DNA from: Selaginella tamariscina
Lineage: Eukaryota; Streptophyta; Lycopodiopsida; Selaginellales; Selaginellaceae
DNA length: 64,000 nucleotides
Assembly (NCBI GenBank): GCA_003024785.1
Contig: PUQB01000442.1
Coordinates: 146,709 to 210,708, forward strand
Direction of reading: 5' to 3'
In this document: positions 22,677 through 32,321 of the stretch, piece by piece
Numbering within the stretch: position 1 is the stretch's first letter
How the letters are laid out: each line of letters begins with the position of its first letter
Position numbers and translations under genes: made by a program
Notes under the pieces: generated by a model
Told to the model about the DNA's origin: nothing
The model's input: the letters and a program-made list of their open reading frames with translations, nothing else
The model's database searches: none

Positions 22677-24296
22677 TTAAGTATTATCATACGTGCTAAT
22701 CTTAGATCTCGTGTTCAACCTGCATGTTTATTAGTTTTCTCATTGTTGGACAGTGGCATGTGCAGATTTATTCCTCCATCTCTAAAGGTTGATGCCTCTT
22801 CTTGTAAGCCTCATCATCAGTGTCCTGGAAGACATTTCAGGAAATGTATTATATTGCATAGACCTATAAATTGTTCATTCAAATTTATTTATCTAGCAAA
22901 CCCATGAATAGAATGAATGAAAGCCTCATGTGGATAGTAACACATATGTATTGTATGCAGATGTACAAATACCATAAACACGCATAGGTAATGTACTTTT
23001 ATATAATTCTAAAAGTTAAATTAAACTAATAACCTCATCACTTGAGTGCTCCTCCTCACCAAATCCAGAGGTTCCACCAGCCTCCACTGAGGTATGTCAA
23101 TATTAATTGTTTAACATACTCCACACGCTGTGCACGAACGCTCTCAGGCACTTGTCGATATCATAGTCTAATGCCGTCTCCGTGTAGCTCGATCTCATAT
23201 AAATCAAATTATGTTTATCTTTAATTCTATGTTTGTTTCTATTATTAATTTAAATATTTATTGTTAATCAATTAAATTTATGCAAATATTATTTCTTCAA
23301 TATCAATTATTCTGTATCAGCTTACCTTTTGGGACATGAGGTACAGCGGGAGGACGAGTTGCACTACCTATTACATAGAAGCATTGAATAGTGTTCTCAT
23401 ATATACATATGAGGTTCTTATAACATCATGACTTAAAATAAGGAAGATAAACGTAACTTAACATAATATCTAAGACTAGACCTATACATCTACATGATAT
23501 GTGTATATATATGTGCATGCATATATATATCCATTTAGAATACAACATATATATTTACCCCGTCTGGCTAGCTGCAACCGTTTATGGACCTTGGTAGCCC
23601 TATCTTCTAGCGGTTCAACCATAAGTGCATGCTTCTTTGGAGAATCGTCCTCCTCCTCCACATTTACTTGCTCCGATTTACCCACTGCTGTCACTACACA
23701 TGATACAATTTAGTAAATGGCACAAAGTGTAAACCAAATACATAAGAACATATATATGTATTCATAGATATAGGTCATATCTACCCACACACAACAAACT
23801 TTCGTTGGGTATGGATGCCACAAATAGATACATGATCTTTAGTATCACTTTTTACACTAATTGTTTTTATCATTCTAAGTTAATAGTATTTAGTCTTACC
23901 AGCTGCTTTCACAAAGTCCTTGTCATTCTCGGCAGCACCATCTTTGCTCTCCTCCATGTCTATATAGTTTTCAGAATGTTTTGAGTATGCAGCCTTTGCT
24001 TCCTCCACGACTCCATGTTCCTCTCGATCCTTCACAAACTGTTTATACTTCTTGGTAGTTACGACGAATTTCTTCTTTAAACACGCTTTATGCAAGCACC
24101 GAAACCTGGGTTGGGTATCCTTTTTATTGTTGTAACAGTCAAATGCGGTGTCTCTTGAGCCACAATTGGGGCACATATATACTCCATTAGGCAGTTCGTG
24201 TGCAGCCCAACGATGCTCCAAATGGTTCTCAACTATATATGGCCAAAGATGTGGACATTCTTTAGGTCTTGGCTTTGGCCCTGGTTTTCTCGCCAT
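22677..24296 (-). CDS. Dof-like zinc-finger protein gene, five exons (unit 1, damaged 3' exons)
   Basis: Unrecognised as a known gene. Exons by eye: 24296-23900, 23693-23559, 23367-23326, 23187-23034 and 22824-22677; all introns have GT/AG borders and the first three junctions keep frame exactly. The N-terminus MARKPGPKPRP is AT-hook-like. Residues 42-72 form a zinc finger, CPNC, 21 residues, C, four residues, C, with the intervening YNN and QPR that are hallmarks of plant Dof domains; true Dof fingers have CX2C as the second pair and continue with a YW motif, which is missing here. A basic stretch (KKKFVVTTKKYKQFVKDREE) follows, then acidic regions. A nuclear DNA-binding role is inferred. 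Compared with unit 2, exons 4 and 5 have small deletions that shift the frame. An AG just upstream of the ATG (CTACAG) may end a 5'-leader intron. Confidence 0.6.
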
Positions 24297-24829
24297 TGAA
24301 TACTCTGTAGTTAATAGATGAAACTTGGTTAATAAGATGCATAAGTAATACAATTAGTAAATATTTAAAATATGAATGCAATCTAGTGATGATCTTACTG
24401 TCTGAGTTTTATTATTTAAATACTAACAAGAATATAAATGTATATACATACTCGTTTATATGTGTTTATATAGAAGGAGATTACGTGCTTGAGAACAAGA
24501 TGACAGTCAGTAGGTGTTTATCTAGATTATCCAAGCACATTCAATATCAACCAATTTAATCTGGGTAACAAAATCAATCATCAAAATATACACCCCCAAT
24601 TAATTTGATCACTATTTTTAATATCAATATGGATTAAGAAAAATACAGACCCACAACTCATGCACAATTGATCTAGATTATTATTTTTAATGTCATTATA
24701 TTCTAAATTACTAATTCAATAAAAAATGAAGTGTACAGATGATTAAGTATAGCATTAAATTAATTTAAAAATATTTATGAACGCACCTTTTTATTTGCTC
24801 TCGAGCAATAGTCAATCCTAGGGTAACAT

Positions 24830-24905
24830 GTTAATCCTAGGGTATGCAATCCACGTGCCAACGTGGAATCCACACGCCAACGTGGATTAACACGTTATCA
24901 GTTAA
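24830..24905. promoter_or_regulatory. G-box-containing inverted repeats upstream of the Dof-like gene
   Basis: ATCCTAGGGTA occurs twice, and CCACGTGCCAACGTGGAATCC with CACGCCAACGTGGATTAACACG (each broken here by context) form nested inverted repeats around CACGTG and AACGTGG. The same block is at 49797-49872. CACGTG is the plant G-box; any regulatory role is inferred. The distance to the ATG is about 540 bp. Confidence 0.35.
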
Positions 24906-25056
24906 TAATGTCATAATAATCTTATCATGTTTTATTAATGTTAGTGCTACATTTTTGTGCTAATAATGTATTTCCATTCTTTTATGGAATCACCCCTCTC
25001 CTTGAGAAGTCCTTTGTCCTACAGTGTGTTCTTGTTTAGGTTGCGAGAGCATATAG

Positions 25057-25500
25057 TCAGCATATTCTAGCATAATATGAAGAATATTGGTCAATCCTAG
25101 TCCTAAGTTCGTGAGTTTGCCATTCTTTGTTTGCTATGACCTGGTTGTGGTTGTGCTGGTGTTGGTCCAAGAGCCTCTGGAGGGCATCGTACTCACCCTG
25201 TAACCAATCGATTTTTGTTGCTAACTTGTCCCATAGTTCCCCGGCGTCCTTCCTTCTCTTTATAGCTACCTTACATAGTAGGGCTCCTTGGCAAAGCAGT
25301 TCTATAGCTTCCTTGGCTTCCTCTCGTGGGGCTTGTTGTCGTTCTATGATTTCAGTTATTATGGCATCATGTTCCTTTGCCACGGCTGGGAGATCGAGGT
25401 CGTTATACACTACCATTGCTTCCTTTAGTTGGTTGAAGGCCTCTGCGATCTTGAGGTGAGCCGATGAGTCCCACCGATTGTCCGCATGGAGATGTTGGTA
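25057..25500 (-). pseudogene. Coiled-coil protein fragment in element E (unit 1)
   Basis: A 119-codon frame rich in Ala, Glu, Gln and Lys (AVAKEHDAIITEIIERQQAP, then EAKEAIELL, WDKLATKIDWLQGEYDALQ) that reads as a continuous coiled coil. A shifted upstream frame extends it with HLKIAEAFNQLKEAM. I do not recognise the family. It lies in the same strand and block as the retropepsin-like frame at 36186-36611, from which it is separated by the inserted chromovirus, and both may belong to one old element. Confidence 0.4.
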
Positions 25501-26471
25501 GGTATCCTTTGACTCTTTTTCATACTCGCCTCCATTTCCTCCTTGTTTGGCCCAGTAGGTCGTCTAGGTACCTCTGATGGGAATTCCAGTGGTAACAGGG
25601 GTCCCATTGTCAAAGGTACCGCTCATATGGGCTTTGTCATCCAGTGCCTGGGTGGTGCCATGACTTGTTCTGCTCCACTCCCCCTCCCATGTCTAGAGTT
25701 GTGCTGGTATCGAAGTCATAGTTCGGCCAATCACACCAACAATCATGATAACGATATGGCCGGCCGTGGAAAGCTCCCTCTCGGACACGGTTTGATCTTC
25801 GTATATTCCACTGGTTAGAGTCAGAACCAAGTACTGCTTGAGGCAATTTGCCTAGTTCACTGTGACTCCTTCCTAGGCTTTATAGAGGCCGTTTTCCAAC
25901 TGCCTAGTGATTTGTCTCCTCGTACTTCCTGTGAACAAGAAGGCTACTAGTGCTACAAATTCAGTTGCTTCCTCTCTCTCTTGTATGCCCCATAACGCCC
26001 CGTTCCCCGTGGTGGTGGACCTCTAGGGCTCCATTTCTGATAATTTTCCTACTGTGGGGCTGTCCTCCGTAGTCAAATACTGTCGCTAGCTTGTCGAACA
26101 TTATGTGGGAGGTTGTGCTTCCTCCTAAGCCAAACCGGATCCCTCTCCACCCGGTCTGGCTAATCACCAAGTCTGCAGACTAGATGAACTACCTAGCTTT
26201 CTTGGTGAATCCCAGCTTTTCCACTTCTCCCTATGGAAGGTTAAAGAATTGTCCAGCACAACTCTCTCCTGACCCACCGAACGTCGGGTCGGACGATCAA
26301 CTCTTTGAACTTGAAATACCTGGGTGACACGAGTTTTGTTGTCCTCTCCCCTCCTTCGATGGACATGCGAACCTCATGGATGACTACGGCCTATTCCGCT
26401 TCGTCCAATTTGCCGTCATGGTGGTTGAAGTATTACATTGTATATCTCCTTCTCGGGTACTACCAACATGG

Positions 26472-27079
26472 TGTCACGACCCGATACAGAATACAGGATT
26501 CCGGATACAGGATATGGGTTGCAGGATTTTCCTACAGGATATTCCTACCAGGATTCCGGACACAGGATACGGTTGCAGGATATTCCTACAGGATATGCCT
26601 AGAGGATAAGGGACATGTGGACTCATCTTAGCCTCTGCATGCATGCAGTCACTTTTGCATGCATGTAACCACTTTTAGCACTCATGCCTAGATTAGCTCT
26701 TGGAGTTGTGAGCATAAAAGCTCCGACCTAATTGTTGTACAATCAGTTACTATCACACCAGTCTTACTACGATCAATTTTGTCTTGTCTTGTTCTTATCT
26801 TGCTCCTTGCTTCTTGTTCTCTCCTTGTCTCGCTCCTGGATCCTGTCTTGCTCCTGTCTTGCTCCCGGATCCCGTCCTGTTCCTGTCTTGTTCCTGGATC
26901 CTGTCTTGCACCTTCCTGTCTTGTTCCCGAATCCTATCCTGATCCTGTCTTGCTCCTGGATCCGTCCTATTCCTGTTCCTGTTCCTAATTCCTGTCCTGC
27001 TATCGGTCCTGCTCCTAAGTCAAGTCTTCCCGTTCTTAGAATCCTGCTCTCTTCCTGGTTCCTGGATCGTGGCTTGACA
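26472..27079 (+). repeat. 5' LTR of the chromovirus
   Basis: 608 bp, TG...CA. A TATA-like CATAAAAG is at 26713-26720. The first ~120 bp contain repeated TACAGGATAT-type words, and the last ~300 bp are a pyrimidine-rich tract built from TCCTG(T/G) words such as GATCCTGTCTTGCTCC. The predicted transcript start near 26742-26746 coincides with CAGTTACTATCA. Confidence 0.95.
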
Positions 27080-27082
27080 GTT

Positions 27083-27094
27083 TGATAGTAACTG
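27083..27094 (+). promoter_or_regulatory. Primer-binding site complementary to the element's own RNA 5' end
   Basis: Four bases after the LTR end lies TGATAGTAACTG. Its reverse complement, CAGTTACTATCA, occurs at 26744-26755, about 28 bp downstream of the TATA-like box, where transcription should begin. No match to the common initiator-Met tRNA site (TGGTATCAGAGC) is seen at the LTR edge. This is the arrangement known for Tf1/sushi-type self-priming elements. Confidence 0.75.
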
Positions 27095-27171
27095 CTTCAT
27101 AGTTCTCCGTTTTCCAGCTACCTTTTTCTTGATTCTTTTCCTTCATTTTCCTCCTTTTTCTTTCCTAGATC

Positions 27172-28150
27172 ATGGCTGATTTTGAGCGCTTTCAACGCGA
27201 GCACCAAATGTTACTTCATGAGCTGGCCACTTTGCACAAGTGGTCACCGACCTGCAAGGTTCCACCAATGCGGCACATGCAGCAGCTGATGCATCCTCCA
27301 AGGCTGCTGCGCAGGCTCTCTCCCAGGCATCGGTGGTTCCCTCTTCATCGAACTTTCTTCGGAGCCGAAGGTTAGCATGCCAGAGAAGTTCAGTGGCAAT
27401 CGTGCCGATTTCCAAGGTTTCCTGAATCAGATCCGGCTCTTGATCCGTATGCAACCACGGCGCTACTCGACTGATGCTCAAAAGGTGGGTCTTTTGGCAT
27501 CCTTACTAAGTGGATCTCCACGGGCTTGGGTTGCCCCCTTGCTGGAGCGTGATGACCCATTGATGGAAGACTTTGAAGGTTTCGTGGCTGCCTTTGAAGC
27601 CTGTTTTGGAGATCCTGATAAGTACCGTTTGCATGCACGAAGTTACGGAAGCTCACTCAAGGATCCCGACCAGCTTCCGTCTATGCATCCGAATTTCAGC
27701 AACTTTGCACGAACATTCCATGGGACGAGACTGCATTGATCGAACACTTCCGTTTTGGGTTGAGGGATGACGTGAAGGACCTTCTCCTTACGTTACCGGA
27801 TGCCCAAACATTAGCGGAGATCATGCAACAAGCTGTTCGTTGCGACAACCGTTTGTTCGAGCGTCGTCAGGAAAGATCCCGTCAGCAGTTCCTGCAAACC
27901 AATCCTGCAGCTGTGGTACATGTTCCTGCACCACCTTCTGGAGTAGTTCCTATGGAGGTTGAGAAATCCAAGCGTGGCTCTCTTTCCGCTGCTGAGAAGC
28001 AACGTCGTCGCAGTGAGAACCTGTGCTTGTATTTGTGGTGGAGCAGGACACAAGGTGGCAGATTGTCCTATTAAAGCCAGGAACTTCAAGACGCGTGAAG
28101 TTGAAGCTGAAGTTCAGTCGGAAAACTCCAATGTCCACTTCGTCTAGGAG
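27172..28150 (+). pseudogene. gag: gag of the chromovirus, frameshifted
   Basis: Starts at ATG 27172 (MADFERFQREHQMLLHELAT). After a frame change comes the capsid region MPEKFSGNRADFQGFLNQIR, GLLASLLSGSPRAWVAPLLE and FEACFGDPDK (27377-27620), then IEHFRFGLRDDVKDLLLTLP (27736). A zinc knuckle CICGGAGHKVADC is visible near 28030-28070. At least three frame changes separate these blocks. Gag forms the particle that packages the RNA. Confidence 0.85.
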
Positions 28151-28199
28151 CCGCGAAGTTGGACGTAGGTGCAGGCTCCATTGGTGCTGCTCATACCAT

Positions 28200-28571
28200 C
28201 CATCACTTAAGTTTCCTGTACACATTCATCTTAATAATCGAGAGCTCATGGAGTTTGCCTTGTTAGACACTGGTGCAAATGCATGCTTCATGGATGACAC
28301 GTTTGCAACTCAACATGGCATTTCGGTGGTGAAGTTGAAGCGTGCAGTTCCTGTAGAGGTGGCCGATGGGCGTCTGATTGCTTCTGGCGCAGTTACCCAT
28401 GCTACCGAACCTCTCTCCTGCAGTTATGGCACATTCAACTGTTCAATTTCCTTCAACTTGATCAAGACTCGGTCGACTCCCATCATTTTGGGCATGCCAT
28501 GGTTCGTTGTTGCAAATCCGCAGATCGACTGGAGGTCTAGGACGCTCACGTTTTCCTCTCCGACAAGCTAG
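28200..28571 (+). pseudogene. Retropepsin of the chromovirus
   Basis: The frame contains ALLDTGANACFMDD (active-site DTGA, about 28258) and PIILGMPWFVVANPQIDW (about 28480), the two landmarks of a Ty3/gypsy retropepsin. This domain itself is uninterrupted; it would process the Gag-Pol polyprotein. It ends at a stop at 28569-28571, before the reverse transcriptase frame. Confidence 0.85.
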
Positions 28572-28609
28572 GATCAATCCTGTACCTTCCTTGTGCAGGA
28601 TACATCCTT

Positions 28610-28890
28610 AGTATCTGAGGCAGTACAAGCTACAGGATTGACCGTGCCTGTTCCTGTACCAGTGTTGAAGACTCCTCCTCGACAGGATTCACCTCATGTC
28701 AGTTCCTCAGCACATCGCAGGCTCTCTCCACTCCTGTAAGTTTGCGGTGTCCTGTACAGGGTTCTTCCAATCCTGTATCAGTGTCGAAGGTTCCTCCTCA
28801 ACAGGATCCACCTCCTGTTGATTCGTCAGCACATTCGCAGGCTTTTCCACTCCTGCGCAACCACGGACTCCTGTACAGGATTCTTCCAAT
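28610..28890 (+). repeat. Tandem duplication in the protease-RT linker
   Basis: Two copies of a ~115 bp block share CAGTGT(T/C)GAAG, CTCCTC(G/A)ACAGGATTC-like, TCAGCACA and CGCAGGCTCTCTCCACTCCTG-like sequence (first copy about 28650-28740, second about 28775-28865). CCTGTACAGG words recur in and around it. Confidence 0.65.
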
Positions 28891-29189
28891 CCTGTACACT
28901 CATCAACACCACACAGGTTTTTTCCAATCCTGCCTCTTTCTGTTACCCTGCTTCTGTTCCACCCCCAAGATCCTTCCTCTTTTTCAGTCACAGCTCCCTC
29001 CTTCTCCTCTCCGAGTTCTTACCACTACCATGCATGAACTCGCCACTGATCCTGCTCCTTTCCACCTTTTTGCCTTTCAAGTAACTCCTACGTCCTCTTC
29101 TACCTTTCCTGTATCCGACTCCTTTTTTCAATCTCCTTCCCTACTCCTTCTCCTTCTCCTCCTTCTTCCCTACCATCCAAGTATCACGC

Positions 29190-30520
29190 CTTTAAGGACG
29201 TTTTTGACAAAGCACAAGGCTGCAGTTCTTCCTGTTCACAGGTCCTACGACTGTCCTATTGATCTTGCGGAAGGAAAGACTCCACCATTCGGACCGATTT
29301 ATGCATTGTCACCCACAGAGTTGGAGGTTCTTCGTCAGTACATCGAGGACAACTTGGCATCCGGCTTCATTCGTCACTCAAAGTCCCCTGCAGGAGCGCC
29401 TATCTTCTTTGTCAAGAAGAAGGATGGGAGTTTACGTTTGGTTGTGGACTACAGGGGTTTGAATCAAGTCACCATTCGGAATCGGTACCCGTTGCCATTG
29501 ATCCCGGAACTTCTCGATCGGCTGCGAGGAGCAAAGGTGTTCACGAAGATCGACTTACGAGGGGCCTACAACCTTGTACGGATTCGTCCGGCGATGAGTG
29601 GAAGACTGCCTTTCGTACAAGGTATGGACATTTTGAGTACACGGTAATGCCTTTCGGCCTTACCAATGCCCCAGCCGTGTTCCAACACATGGTGAACGAC
29701 ATCTTTCGTGACTTCTTGGACCAGTTTGTGGTGATCTACCTCGACGACATCTTGATTTTCTCCAAGGACCAGGCGGCACATGACAAGCATGTACGACTAG
29801 TTCTAGAGCGGCTTCGCGAGCATGGCCTGTACGCGAAGTTGGAGAAGTGTTTTTTCGATAGGGATTCGGTGGAGTTCTTGGGCTACATCGTCTCTCCTGC
29901 TGGCGTTTCCATGGACATGCACAAGGTGAAGACCATCGTGGAGTGGGAGAGGCCCAAGTCGGTACGAGATGTACAATGTTTCCTTGGCTTTGCAAACTTC
30001 TACAGGCGGTTCATACAGGACTTCTCCAAGCGTGTACTTCCACTCACAGAACTCACCAAGCGCACAGGCTTTTCTCTTGGTCCGACAAGGCGGAACACAC
30101 GTTCACAACACTCAAGGACGTCTTCACGACAGCTCCGATTTTAGCACATCCTGACCCTTCTCATCCTTTCTTCATTGAAGCAGATGCCTCGGATTTTGCA
30201 GTAGGATCCGTAAGTTCTTGTCGGCGGAAATCAATTACGAGATTCATGACAAGGAACTCAAGGCCATTGTGGATTAGTTTGAGGAGTGGCGGCATTTCCT
30301 AGAAGGTGCTGCACATCCTGTACAAGTTCTTACGGATCACAAGAACCTGGAGTACTTTCAAACGGCTTGAGTTCTCAGTCGGTGACAGGCTAGGTGGGCA
30401 GAGTTCCTATCACGTTTTGACTTCGTCATCGTCTACAAGCCCAGTTTTCGGAATGGCAAGGCGGACGCATTGTCTAGGCGCTCTTACCTTGCACCAAGCC
30501 CGGGCGATCCTGCATTTGAC
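29190..30520 (+). pseudogene. Reverse transcriptase and RNase H of the chromovirus
   Basis: Reverse transcriptase landmarks in order: [20 protein letters not shown] (about 29370), [36 protein letters not shown] (about 29535), [18 protein letters not shown] (29647), VVIYLDDILIFSKD with an intact catalytic YLDD (29737-29748), then FLGFANFYRRFIQDFSK. One frame change lies near 29600. RNase H follows with FFIEADASDFAVGSV (about 30170), a shifted [10 protein letters not shown] region and [14 protein letters not shown] (about 30460). Stops and shifts in RNase H indicate loss of function. Confidence 0.9.
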
Positions 30521-30599
30521 TGTCAAAAGGCAAGTGTTGTTGGGTCCTAATCGATTTCGGCTTGCGACACTGCAGGTTCAGCAGGCTCCAGCAAATTCA

Positions 30600-31700
30600 A
30601 CACTCCTATAGGACGTCCGTTTGCAGTTGGCTACAGACGACTTGGCAAAGAATGTGTTCTCACACATTCATCCTGACGTTGCAAGTTCCTCTTCCTCCAG
30701 TTCCGTCCAGACTACAACCTGTTCACCATGCAGGATGGACTCCTGTACCGGAAGGTCTCCTGTACGTTCCTGCTGGTATTTCTAGGACTCGTGTGGTACA
30801 GGATTGTCATGATACCCGGCTACAGGACATTTTTGGTGTGGCCAAGACAAGTGAGTTGGTGACTCGTAACTATTGGTGGCCTGGGTTGCGAGGTTTCATG
30901 GAGAGGTTTGTACGGAGTTGTGACACTTGTAACAGTCGAAGATGCCTCATCATGCACCCTCTGGTCTTCTTCATCCTCTTCCTGTTCCTTCTGCTCCTTG
31001 GAGATCCATTTTATGGATTCCTCACAGATCTTCCTCCTCGTGGATTCGATGCAGTTCTTATGGTGATTGACCATTCACCAAGCAGGCTCATTTCCTACCC
31101 TGCAACAAGACAGCTACAGGTCAGACAACTGCCGAGTTGGTGATCTGTGAGGTGTTCTGACATCATGGTCTTCCTGAGAGCATTGTTTCCGATCGAGGTT
31201 CACAATTCATGTCCAAGTTTTGGTGAGAGCTTCTTCGGAGTCTACAGGTTAAAGCAGATCTTTCTTCAGGATATCACCCACAAACCGATGGGCAGTCCGA
31301 ACGCACAATTCAAACCTTGGAACAGTATCTTCATTGCTTCATCAGTTACCAGCAGACAACTGGTTGGACCTTCTTCCAATGGCGGAGTTTGCCTATAACA
31401 ACTCCGTTCACACATCTACAGGACAAACACCTTTTTTTGCTCTTACAGGCCACCATCCACGTTTTGACTTTGCTCCTCCCGCTTCTTTTTTCCACTCCTG
31501 CAGTACAGGATTGTCTTCAGCATCTTCGGCAGGTACATGATGATCTCCAGGTTCATCTTCAGCAGGCACAAGAACGATACAAGCATCATGTTGATGCTCA
31601 CCGTCAGCCGGCACCTGCATACAAGATTGGTGATCTCATGTGGCTTCTTCGTTGACACATTCACACCAACAGGCCTTCTTCTAAGTTAGATTTTCAACGA
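30600..31700 (+). pseudogene. Integrase of the chromovirus
   Basis: Begins with GLLYVPAGISRTRVVQDCHD and NYWWPGLRGFMERFVRSCDT followed by C-N-S, the zinc-binding N-terminal region. The catalytic core shows FLTDLPPRGFDAVLMVIDHS (two Asp-containing strands), a VSDRGSQFMSKFW segment (about 31185) and DGQSERTIQTLEQYLH (about 31290) with the conserved Glu. MAEFAYNNSVHTSTGQTPFF (31380) and RYKHHVDAHRQPAP then GDLMWL complete the domain. Several frame changes and stops are present. Confidence 0.85.
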
Positions 31701-32087
31701 TTGGGCCCTTACAGGATCGTGGCGGAGGTAAATCCTGTAGCTTTTCGACTCGAGTTACCATCCATGGTGAAACTTCATCTTGTGTTTCACACCTCCTTGT
31801 TGGAGCCGTATCATCCTTCTTCTCTTCCCGATCGTGTTCTTCTCCTCCCCCTCCTGTGGTCATTGATACTGAACCTGAGTACGAAGTTGCAGCCATTCTT
31901 GATTCTCGTCTTCATCGCCACCAACTCCAATACTTGGAGGATTGGAAAGGTATTTGCCTACTGATCGCACTTGGGAACCTACATCCAACTTACTCCATGC
32001 TTCTTCTAAGGTTGTTGCCTTCCATCGGCATTATCCTGCTAAATCAGGTCCCAAGACTCGTGGAACTCGTCTTTAGGGAGGAGGTGC
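31701..32087 (+). pseudogene. C-terminal chromodomain of the chromovirus integrase
   Basis: After [20 protein letters not shown] and [16 protein letters not shown] (integrase tail), a chromodomain begins at about 31856: [22 protein letters not shown], and in the next frame TWEPTSNLLHASKVVAFHRH. This matches the family pattern EYEVEAIL...YLVKWKGY...TWEP..NL. Chromodomains bind modified histone tails and direct integration, usually to heterochromatin. A frame change near 31950 separates its halves. Confidence 0.85.
32070..32087 (+). promoter_or_regulatory. Polypurine tract of the chromovirus
   Basis: AGGGAGGAGG just before the 3' LTR (which starts TGTCACC at 32088) is the expected plus-strand primer site. 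Confidence 0.75.
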
Positions 32088-32321
32088 TGTCACCACCCGA
32101 TACAGAATACAGGATTCCGGATACATGATATGGGTTGCAGGACTTTCCTATAGGATATTCCTACTAGGATTCCGGACATAGGATACGGTTGCAGGATATT
32201 CTTACAGGATATGCCACAGGATATGCCTAGAGGATAAGGGACATGTGGACTCATCTTAGCCTCTGCATGCATGCAGTCACTTTTGCATGCATGCAACCAC
32301 TTTTAGCACTCATGCCATGAT

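Noticed and set aside
26732-27085. Leu/Ser/Pro/Cys-rich frames in the chromovirus LTR (also 34843-35207)
   Set aside because: They translate the TCCTG-rich U5 part of the LTR upstream of the gag start, and no protein is expected there.
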